From: JAQGHB01 sp036384495
Lineage (GTDB): Bacteria; Patescibacteriota; Saccharimonadia; Saccharimonadales; UBA4665
Assembly: GCA_036384495.1 (NCBI GenBank)
Contig: DASVMD010000008.1
Span: 1 to 10,253 of the forward strand
Reading direction: 5' to 3'
DNA length: 10,253 nt
The notes below the pieces were generated by a model. It worked only from the letters and a program-made list of their open reading frames with translations. It was not told the DNA's origin and ran no database searches. Position numbers and translations under genes: made by a program. Below are positions 1 to 5,308 of the stretch, in pieces; the stretch's first letter is position 1, and each line of letters opens with the position of its first letter.

Positions 1-779
1 AGGTTCAAGTTAGGAGAAGTTGGCTGCAGCGTGCCAGACGGTGCAATGGTGGTCAGCGACGAGTAGCCGCTCAGCGAAGCCGAAACCACGTAGTCGTAGC
101 CAGTGGTGTCGGGTTTGAGGCCATAAAAAATCACCACGCCGTTTTCGTCGGTGGTGTCGGAAACGGTTGGTTGGGTGATGGTGGCATTGGTGACCTGCAC
201 GGTGGCACCGGTGAGCGGATTGCCGCTGTCATCGGTAACTTTTATAAACAGCGCGCCGGTGTTGCTGGCGGTTTCGGCCACGCGGGCGGCAATATTGGTA
301 TCCGCGTAGGCCAAACGTTTGCCCGAAACGTCTTGGACTTTGACGCTCACCGATTTCATATCGGCAGGATTGGTATCGGGGCTGGGCGCACCGGTGGGCG
401 GCGGGTAGTTGCGGCAGTACAACTGTTTGTCCGCCTGAGTGTCGTAGGAGTTACCGCAGCCGTCGTAGGCGTCATCGGCATAGCGAATACTAGTTTTCAC
501 GGTGTACTTCACCCCGCCAATGGTCTTAACGAACGATGCCGGAATGGTATTGGTAGACGGAATGGCACCGCCAGCCACCGCCAGGTTGTCATAGGGCAGC
601 GCCTTGAGGTATTCCATTTGATTGGTAGCCAACGTTAGCGCCACGGCCTGGCGCTTGGCCACGATGGCGCTGTGCAGCAGCGAGGTGAACAAATCAAAAA
701 AAGCCAGCCCAATAACCGCCAGCACCGCCAGGCTCAGCACAAGCTCTACCAGCGTATAGCCACCCTGTCGCTGTTTCAT
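1..779 (-). CDS. Type IV prepilin-like protein (PilV-type), partial, 3' end outside window
   Basis: The frame is open from ATG at 777-779 to the left edge, giving 259 visible codons; the C-terminus is missing. The N-terminus MKQRQGGYTLVELVLSLAVL is a class III prepilin signal. Cleavage is expected after G7, leaving mature Y1 and the conserved Glu5 (E12 of the precursor), followed by a hydrophobic helix to about residue 36. Residues 50-65 (ATNQMEYLKALPYDNL) resemble minor pilins of the PilV type. C108 and C122 could form a disulfide. Residues about 175-240 look like a carboxypeptidase-regulatory/Ig-like beta domain (DDSGNPLTGATVQV, DENGVVIFYGLKPD), often used as a surface or adhesive module. 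By family, it would be processed by a prepilin peptidase and assembled in, or at the tip of, a type IV pilus. No SD is visible; a promoter lies immediately upstream. Pilin identity is sure; the exact pilus role is inferred. Confidence 0.9.
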   Translation of the reverse strand, partial: MKQRQGGYTLVELVLSLAVLAVIGLAFFDLFTSLLHSAIVAKRQAVALTLATNQMEYLKALPYDNLAVAGGAIPSTNTIPASFVKTIGGVKYTVKTSIRYADDAYDGCGNSYDTQADKQLYCRNYPPPTGAPSPDTNPADMKSVSVKVQDVSGKRLAYADTNIAARVAETASNTGALFIKVTDDSGNPLTGATVQVTNATITQPTVSDTTDENGVVIFYGLKPDTTGYDYVVSASLSGYSSLTTIAPSGTLQPTSPNLN

Positions 780-815
780 GCTACTTAGTATAGGTAAGCA
801 TAAGAGTTACTGCAA
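780..815 (-). promoter_or_regulatory. Promoter of prepilin gene, apparently leaderless
   Basis: Read on the minus strand: TTGCAG (810-815), a 17-nt spacer, TATACT (787-792), then 7 nt (780-786) and the ATG. The -10 differs from TATAAT at one base. The usual -10 to start-site distance would put the first transcribed base at or next to the ATG, and no SD lies between, so a leaderless mRNA is inferred. Confidence 0.55.
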
Positions 816-825
816 TTCTCGTGTG

Positions 826-2760
826 CTAAGAGAAGACGGCAGTGGTCAGTGCCGCGGCCATCGATTGGTGCAATACAGAGGTTGGGTGGATGCCATCGCC
901 CGTTAATGCGGCCGTTAAAGCTACGCCGCTAGCCGTAAGCGTTGGGGCTACAGTCACTGCTGCGGCACCGGCAACATTGTTAATCATGCGAGTATTAGCA
1001 GAAATGCCTGACCCAACAATCGCGTAGCCAACTAATCCTGCAGAGGCATTTTGGAGCGTGAAGTTGCTAGCGGTGGTGTCTGCGGTGCCAGTAACACTGG
1101 AGGTCGCGCCACCTCCTGGAACTGCGAACTTACCGGAGTCACGCGCAGATTCAACAATGTCGGCAAGCTCAATATAGCCTGAGGGCGCGCCAGTAGTCAC
1201 AGAAAGTGGGTGCCCAGTCTGGCCAGCAACTAGCGCACCTGGGGCTCCAACGGCTACGGCAGCTTTAGTCGTAGAGTCGATCGGAGATCCAGCCCGTAGC
1301 CAAGCATTAAGATTCTTGCGGATTGTTTCCGCACTACTGCTAGTGGTGGTTTGTCCAGAAACAGTTGTCCAGCCATCTGATGAGGAGGTACGTGGAGTGA
1401 TAGTAGTTTGGATAACCTTGAGACCACGGCTCGTACATAAAGTCCAGGTAGCAAGCAGATCTGCCTGTACTTGCGCAAGCGTGCGGCTAAAGCCAAAGAT
1501 GTCGTTGGTTCCGTAAGTTACCAGTGCATGCGTATGCCCAGTGAGGAGCGACCTACGGCGTCGCGACGTCGAGAAAACCGCAAACGACTGCACTCCCTCG
1601 CCAGAACGCGTGACCCTTGTAAATGGAATCTGCAGTGCGTCAAGCGCACGCTGGACATACCCACCATCGGCATCACGCGCCTGCGCATCACCGGTTCCTG
1701 ACGGGATACTATCGCCTATGACGACTACGCTGGTAGGGCGGCCCGTCTTAACGCGACCAAGGAGGGCAGTTGGGCTGTACGCCGATACGGTGTTCGTGGT
1801 CGCACTGATTGCAGTACCCGTGGTGTTGTCGGTAGCAGTAGTTGCCGTGGCAGCACCCTCGCTCTGACCCCAGTAAACATTCGCTTTACGGATTGCCGGG
1901 GCTGTCTGACCAGCAGTAACAACCACGTGTGTACGCGACCAAACAACGGCGTTCTTTGACAGCTCTACGGGGACGGGGTCAGAAACCACAATACCGTCAG
2001 GAGCAATCGTTACCGCTGCTGCACCTCTGAAAAATATTGGGATCAGTGTGCCGTCAGCAAGTTCAAGGCTGGCATTGACTGTGATAGAGTTCGCCCCAGA
2101 AGCTTCGCCAACATTAGTGGTACCAGCTTGGTAATTCTGATATGCAAATCGCACGTCGGTGCAATCGACGTCGACAACGTGCGAAATGCGTGAGTTAAGG
2201 TCGGTGACTGAGCCGCCGCCGAGAGTAGCGGTTGTCATAAGACCGATGTTTGCACCACGACTGGCAATCACGGGTGATTCACCGAGGATACCCGACCCAG
2301 CAGCAGTGCTGCTACCACTAGCACCCGCTATTACCAATGGTAATCCTGTGTAGGCATCAATCGCCTTACCGGTGTCGCCGCTACTGGTGGATTTGATAAT
2401 AACGCTGGCGGGTATCTGGGCTGCCGTTAGAGTGCCACTGGTAAGGGTTGCGACGCCATTAGTAGCCCCTTTGTCCGATGTAGGTATGGCAGAGATATCG
2501 CTGGCAGTAAGCGTAACCGCTCCGGCAGTCGGCGTCCTAGAGTTTACGGACTGTACTGAGTTATCCGCCTTGGTGAGCGAAGCTTTGGTAGCAGTATCGA
2601 GCTTGGCGTTGGTAATGCTGCCGTCAGCCACGTTCGCGACATCACCAGGTCGAGCTACGTTCTTTAGTGAGCCGTCATTATTATGCTCCACAGCCAGGAA
2701 AGCATTGAGGATATCTCCCCATTTGCCCTCATCTGAACCTGGTGTTGGTAAACGTGCCAT
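826..2760 (-). CDS. Tail-fibre-like surface protein with SGNH/GDSL hydrolase domain
   Basis: This 644-aa protein opens with ARLPTPGSDEGKWGDILN (2-19), a short N-terminal module I know from Saccharibacteria surface/tail-like proteins. Residues 45-120 are phage-tail-fibre-like (ADGSITNAKL, AVTLTASDISAIPTS, GVATL). From about 340 an SGNH hydrolase fold starts: block I VVIGDS with nucleophile S351, block III YGTND with N419, and block V DGIHPT with D622 and H625, so the catalytic set is complete. The stretch between blocks III and V is very long and includes a Thr/Ala/Val/Gly-rich beta-like segment at 550-619. Family members are esterases, often acting on acetylated glycans; the substrate here is unknown. 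There is no signal peptide, transmembrane segment or sorting signal, so how it reaches the surface is unclear. The start is ATG with GAGAGG (2771-2776) 10 nt upstream. It may be a host-contact or carbohydrate-modifying factor (inference). Confidence 0.82.
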   Translation of the reverse strand: MARLPTPGSDEGKWGDILNAFLAVEHNNDGSLKNVARPGDVANVADGSITNAKLDTATKASLTKADNSVQSVNSRTPTAGAVTLTASDISAIPTSDKGATNGVATLTSGTLTAAQIPASVIIKSTSSGDTGKAIDAYTGLPLVIAGASGSSTAAGSGILGESPVIASRGANIGLMTTATLGGGSVTDLNSRISHVVDVDCTDVRFAYQNYQAGTTNVGEASGANSITVNASLELADGTLIPIFFRGAAAVTIAPDGIVVSDPVPVELSKNAVVWSRTHVVVTAGQTAPAIRKANVYWGQSEGAATATTATDNTTGTAISATTNTVSAYSPTALLGRVKTGRPTSVVVIGDSIPSGTGDAQARDADGGYVQRALDALQIPFTRVTRSGEGVQSFAVFSTSRRRRSLLTGHTHALVTYGTNDIFGFSRTLAQVQADLLATWTLCTSRGLKVIQTTITPRTSSSDGWTTVSGQTTTSSSAETIRKNLNAWLRAGSPIDSTTKAAVAVGAPGALVAGQTGHPLSVTTGAPSGYIELADIVESARDSGKFAVPGGGATSSVTGTADTTASNFTLQNASAGLVGYAIVGSGISANTRMINNVAGAAAVTVAPTLTASGVALTAALTGDGIHPTSVLHQSMAAALTTAVFS

Positions 2761-2770
2761 GCTTATATTG

Positions 2771-2817
2771 CCTCTCGTTATTCAATTAAGTATAAGCAAT
2801 ATTTAATTGTCGACCAA
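2771..2817 (-). promoter_or_regulatory. Promoter and RBS of the GDSL protein, with flanking inverted repeat
   Basis: On the minus strand TTGGTC (2812-2817), a 17-nt spacer and TATACT (2789-2794) form a sigma70-like promoter, followed by an SD-like GAGAGG (2771-2776). The -10 region lies within a perfect 7-bp inverted repeat, CAATTAA (2783-2789) and TTAATTG (2803-2809), 13 nt apart, which could be an operator. The -35 match is weak (3/6). Confidence 0.4.
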
Positions 2818-2874
2818 CTACTGTGGCATTTATGGTAAAGATTTCCCAATTAACTAATTTCTAAAAAGAGCGTT

Positions 2875-2887
2875 TATACTTATATAA
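2875..2887 (+). promoter_or_regulatory. -10 element of sortase gene, apparently leaderless
   Basis: TATACT (2875-2880) is separated from the GTG start at 2888 by exactly 7 nt (2881-2887), the same hexamer and distance as at the prepilin gene. No SD is present. The best -35 candidate, TTAACT at 2850-2855, has a 19-nt spacer and is weak. Confidence 0.5.
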
Positions 2888-3475
2888 GTGCTAAAGCTTT
2901 CGCGAATAAACAATACGTTGGTGGCCTTGATTATTCTAATCAATGGCTATTTAGTGTTTGCTCCGCTGTACCCCCATTTTAATCTGTGGTGGGAGCAGCG
3001 CCACCATCAGCAACAGAAGCTAACAGAGGTCATCAGGTCAAGAAAATCGCCATCTAATACTAGCCGTCCGATACCAGCTGGTGAGTGGCTAACCATCCCT
3101 AAAATTGCGCTTAACACTCAGATTTTTGAAGGGCCGAATATTTACACCGCCAACAAAGGCGTCTGGCACCGGCCGCAGTCGAGCAGCCCAACTGCCGGCG
3201 GTAATACGGTGCTGGCCGGACATCGTTTTACCTATACCAACCCCGAGGGAATTTTCTATAACCTCGACAAGATAGCCGTTGGCGACACCATTGCCTTGGC
3301 CTGGAACGGTAAGCAATACACCTACACGGTGTCCGAGACGCGCGTAGTGCCACCCAGCGACGTCAGCGTGGAGGCACCGACTAACGACAATCGGCTGACG
3401 CTCTACACTTGCACCCCGCTGTGGTCACCCAAAAACCGCCTGGTAATAATTGCCTTAAGGAGCGACCATGTCTGA
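2888..3475 (+). CDS. Sortase family transpeptidase, possibly class E-like
   Basis: This 195-aa protein has one N-terminal membrane anchor (about 10-28) and a short basic linker (38-61). The sortase beta-barrel starts at WLTIPKIALNTQIFEG (67-82). The catalytic triad is visible: H112 in VLAGHRF, C175 in TLYTC, and R184 in PKNRLVI. By family it cleaves a sorting motif between Thr and Gly and transfers the protein to an envelope amine, acting outside the membrane. Class E enzymes use LAxTG, and the convergent gene at 3585-3812 ends with LANTG, so the two probably form an enzyme-substrate pair (inference). The start is GTG at 2888, chosen because it precedes the anchor and lies 7 nt after a TATACT hexamer. 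The 3' end overlaps the next small gene by 8 nt. The class assignment is tentative; sortase identity is secure. Confidence 0.9.
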   Translation: MLKLSRINNTLVALIILINGYLVFAPLYPHFNLWWEQRHHQQQKLTEVIRSRKSPSNTSRPIPAGEWLTIPKIALNTQIFEGPNIYTANKGVWHRPQSSSPTAGGNTVLAGHRFTYTNPEGIFYNLDKIAVGDTIALAWNGKQYTYTVSETRVVPPSDVSVEAPTNDNRLTLYTCTPLWSPKNRLVIIALRSDHV

Positions 3476-3581
3476 TAAAACCAAGTTTACAGTGTTGCTA
3501 GTAATCCTACTGATTAGTATTGGGCTACTGATATTTGCTCAGCACAATTTGCAGCTACAGTCGATCCGCGGGCTTCGCTAA
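3468..3581 (+). CDS. 37-aa single-pass membrane peptide coupled to sortase
   Basis: A small ORF encodes MSDKTKFTVLLVILLISIGL followed by LIFAQHN and a short polar, basic tail ending SIRGLR. It has one predicted transmembrane helix at about residues 7-24. A strong SD, AAGGAG (3457-3462), lies 5 nt before the ATG, and the ORF starts 8 nt inside the sortase 3' end in another frame, which suggests translational coupling. No family is recognised. It could be a sortase accessory peptide or a small membrane protein of unrelated function. The stop at 3579-3581 is only 3 nt from the stop of the convergent LANTG gene. Being short, it is supported by the SD and the helix rather than by homology. Confidence 0.55.
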   Translation: MSDKTKFTVLLVILLISIGLLIFAQHNLQLQSIRGLR

Positions 3582-3584
3582 GAC

Positions 3585-3812
3585 CTATTTCTTTTTGCGC
3601 CAGATCCGAACGACCAGCGTGGCAAAGATCAGGAGACAAGCGGCAGTTATAATAATTGCCAGTAAGAGGCCGGTGTTAGCTAGCGCGCTGCCGCTTGAGT
3701 TACTCGCTGCGGAGCCAGAGCAAGAACCGGAGCCCTCTGTGCCGCTGCCATACGTACAGCTGCCATAGGCTTGGGCAACGAGATTATAAATTGTGGCGAT
3801 GAATATATTCAT
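3585..3812 (-). CDS. Small Gly/Ser-rich sortase substrate with C-terminal LANTG signal
   Basis: This 75-aa protein has a complete sorting-signal layout at its C-terminus: LANTG (44-48), a hydrophobic helix (49-69) and a basic tail RIWRKKK. The N-terminus MNIFIATIYNLVAQA is a short hydrophobic leader ending in A-x-A, so signal peptidase I could cut after A15. The mature peptide would then start YGSCTYGSG and be rich in Gly, Ser and Thr, with C19 and C31 as a possible disulfide. Only about 32 residues would remain after cleavage at LANT|G. LAxTG is the class E motif by established knowledge, and the sortase is the convergent neighbour. The leader is unusual in having no positive charge, but an in-frame stop 5 codons upstream rules out a longer start. 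There is no obvious SD. Its function on the surface is unknown. Confidence 0.75.
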   Translation of the reverse strand: MNIFIATIYNLVAQAYGSCTYGSGTEGSGSCSGSAASNSSGSALANTGLLLAIIITAACLLIFATLVVRIWRKKK

Positions 3813-3877
3813 TTTTGCTTGTGCTTATTAATTTTATGATATCATTTATGTGTAATATACGTAAAGGTAATATAGAA
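3813..3877. promoter_or_regulatory. Divergent intergenic region between LANTG and Tat-signal genes
   Basis: This AT-rich 65-bp spacer must hold the start signals of both small exported proteins. It contains a perfect 10-bp palindrome, ATGATATCAT (3836-3845). On the minus strand TATCAT (3840-3845), with an 18-nt spacer from TTTACG, is a possible promoter for the LANTG gene. On the plus strand AAAGG (3863-3867) is a modest SD 10 nt before the ATG at 3878. Individual elements are weak. Confidence 0.3.
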
Positions 3878-4069
3878 ATGCAAACACAAGTGAACGAGTT
3901 ACTACAAAAAGAAATGTCCCGTAAGGAATTCCTGGCAACATTGGGGTTTGGCGTCGCCTCGGTGTTCGGTCTGGGTACCATCTTGCGCTTGCTCGGCCAC
4001 AACTCTTCGGCTTCTATGGGCTATGGCTCTAGTAGCTACGGTGGCAATAAGAGCCTCAACCGACACTAG
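3878..4069 (+). CDS. 63-aa protein with Tat-like signal (SRKEFL)
   Basis: From ATG 3878 the product begins with a polar, amphipathic segment (MQTQVNELLQKEM), then SRKEFLATLGFG (14-25), close to the Tat consensus S-R-R-x-F-L but with Lys in place of the second Arg. A hydrophobic stretch follows to about residue 39. The remaining 23 residues are Ser/Gly/Tyr-rich (MGYGSSSYGGNKSLNRH) and no A-x-A cleavage site is seen, so the protein may stay anchored by its signal. The gene ends 4 nt from the stop of convergent tatC, and tatA follows, so it is a natural candidate client of this translocase (inference). The start at 3878 is preferred over an upstream TTG because AAAGG precedes it and the earlier residues have no sensible role. 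An RK variant is less efficient than RR in studied systems but tolerated in some natural substrates. Confidence 0.65.
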   Translation: MQTQVNELLQKEMSRKEFLATLGFGVASVFGLGTILRLLGHNSSASMGYGSSSYGGNKSLNRH

Positions 4070-4073
4070 TTCT

Positions 4074-5033
4074 CTAGCCGGCATCAGGCGAAACGCTGGC
4101 GATATTTGGACGTGTGCGTGGCATAATGTCCATGATTTGGCGTGGGCGTGGGCTGAGCGGTTGCGGCCTTCTTATGGGAGCTTGTGCTGATGTAGCAGCC
4201 ATAACAGGGCGTGGACGCACGGTCTGGCGCGCCGGTTGAGGCGCTGCCACTGGGCGCTGTTGTGGAACAGCGGGTTGATGCGAACGGGCGCTTCGGGCGC
4301 TTTTCTTAGCTGCTCGTTTCCGGTGGCTATGGGTAAAGGCTATAAAGATAATTGACAGGTTGTACAGCGCAATGATTGGCAACGCAATCAGAAACTGCGT
4401 TAAGGGATCGTACGTAAAGGGCAATATGAGCGCAGCGGCCAGGCTGCCTACAATAACGTAACGCTCAAAACCGAATAGTTGCCGGGGAGTTAGCGGCTTG
4501 ATTCGGTCGATAAATAAAATAATTAGCGGCGCCTGGAAAATAACCATGAAGCTGATGACGCAATTGATGACAAACGACAGATAATCGGTGGCGCTTAACA
4601 GAGGCTGGACGCCATCGGTGAATTTTGCGAAAAACTTTAGTGAGCCCGGCACAACTACAAAAAACGCAAAGGCCCCGCCACCAAGAGCCAGTATTAACGA
4701 CAGGAGCGATACGAGGCGAACCGTTCCCTTTTTGATTTCCTTATTAAATGCTGGTCGGATAAAACTAATAACGTTATACACCAGCGCTGGCAAGGCAAAG
4801 ACCAGCCCAAACACCAGACAAATCTTCATAACAAAGTTAAAGCCACCGGCTGGCGAGGTGTAGTAGATTTTTTGGTGAAGCGGACTTTTTAATATCTCAA
4901 TGAAGCGCTGGTGAAAAGCATATCCAATCGATGCCCCCAGCGCGAAAAACAACGCAAACCACTTTAAGCGAGCACGCAACTCCGTAACGTGCTCCCCCAG
5001 TGTTTGCGGCAGGCTTTTGTGTGTGTCCGCCAC
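4074..5033 (-). CDS. tatC: Sec-independent translocase subunit TatC with long basic Pro-rich tail
   Basis: The 319-aa product has six membrane helices (about 24-42, 67-93, 106-130, 151-175, 191-206, 209-233), as expected for TatC, the Tat signal-peptide receptor. The N-terminal E-L-R-x-R motif (18-22) is present, E99 in FNKEIKKG matches E. coli E103, and P129 is conserved. The membrane Glu equivalent to E. coli E170 (FEVP) is Gln here (FQAP, Q167). After the last helix a tail of about 85 residues (235-319) is rich in Arg, Pro, Gln and Ala and continues past the usual TatC end; it should be cytoplasmic. The start is GTG at 5033, with AGAGGT 8 nt upstream. It lies 16 bp after tatA in the same operon and converges with the candidate Tat client at 3878-4069. 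Identity is secure; the role of the tail is unknown. Confidence 0.93.
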   Translation of the reverse strand: MADTHKSLPQTLGEHVTELRARLKWFALFFALGASIGYAFHQRFIEILKSPLHQKIYYTSPAGGFNFVMKICLVFGLVFALPALVYNVISFIRPAFNKEIKKGTVRLVSLLSLILALGGGAFAFFVVVPGSLKFFAKFTDGVQPLLSATDYLSFVINCVISFMVIFQAPLIILFIDRIKPLTPRQLFGFERYVIVGSLAAALILPFTYDPLTQFLIALPIIALYNLSIIFIAFTHSHRKRAAKKSARSARSHQPAVPQQRPVAAPQPARQTVRPRPVMAATSAQAPIRRPQPLSPRPRQIMDIMPRTRPNIASVSPDAG

Positions 5034-5049
5034 CTTTAACTACCTCTTT

Positions 5050-5232
5050 TTAGGATTTGGCGTTAGATTCTTCTCGCTTGGAGGCAACTGGCTTTTCTTC
5101 TTCCGTAAAGCCTTTCTTTACCTCGCGAACAGATTGACCGATGTTACGGGCCAATTCAGGAATCTTCTTGCCTCCAAATAGTACGAGGACGATTAAAAGA
5201 ACAACGATTAGTTCTTCAACTCTTCCGAACAT
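5050..5232 (-). CDS. tatA: Twin-arginine translocase pore subunit TatA/E
   Basis: The 60-aa product has the complete TatA layout: a short periplasmic N-terminus (MFGRVEE), one helix (about 8-19), the FGGKKIPELARNIG hinge and amphipathic helix (19-32), and an acidic-basic tail. TatA oligomers are recruited by TatC to pass folded proteins across the membrane. The start is ATG 5232 with a strong AAAGGAG 6 nt upstream. It is the first gene of the tatA-tatC pair; with no TatB in view, this is likely a minimal two-component system as in many Gram-positive bacteria. The symbol tatA is used; TatE or TatB-like naming is possible. Confidence 0.93.
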   Translation of the reverse strand: MFGRVEELIVVLLIVLVLFGGKKIPELARNIGQSVREVKKGFTEEEKPVASKREESNAKS

Positions 5233-5262
5233 GGAGTCTCCTTTGTTTAATACCGTACTCTA

Positions 5263-5291
5263 ACTATAAGCGCTTATAATTGAAATAGCAA
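5263..5291 (-). promoter_or_regulatory. tatA promoter overlapping a 14-bp palindrome
   Basis: Minus-strand TTGCTA (5286-5291), a 17-nt spacer and TATAGT (5263-5268) make a good sigma70-like promoter, with the SD and ATG about 30 nt downstream. The perfect palindrome TATAAGCGCTTATA (5265-5278) overlaps the -10 and the spacer, where a repressor could block RNA polymerase. tatA-tatC thus probably has its own promoter in addition to any readthrough from the AI-2E gene. Confidence 0.5.
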
Positions 5292-5308
5292 ACGGTCAAG
5301 TTACGTTT

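Noticed and set aside
171..638. 155-aa plus-strand ORF inside the prepilin region
   Set aside because: It is antisense to a clear prepilin frame with a canonical signal and has a low-complexity Gly/Arg-rich product with no recognisable domain.
2372..2806. 144-aa plus-strand ORF opposite the GDSL gene 5' end
   Set aside because: It is a shadow of the Ala/Thr/Val-rich minus-strand frame, with no SD and no family features.
3579..3587. Possible terminator at the convergent junction of the 37-aa and LANTG genes
   Set aside because: The genes are only 3 nt apart and no stem of useful length with a T-run was found.
3815..3877. Upstream TTG start extending the SRKEFL protein by 21 residues
   Set aside because: The extension is hydrophobic and would place a second membrane segment before the Tat-like motif; ATG 3878 with AAAGG upstream fits better.
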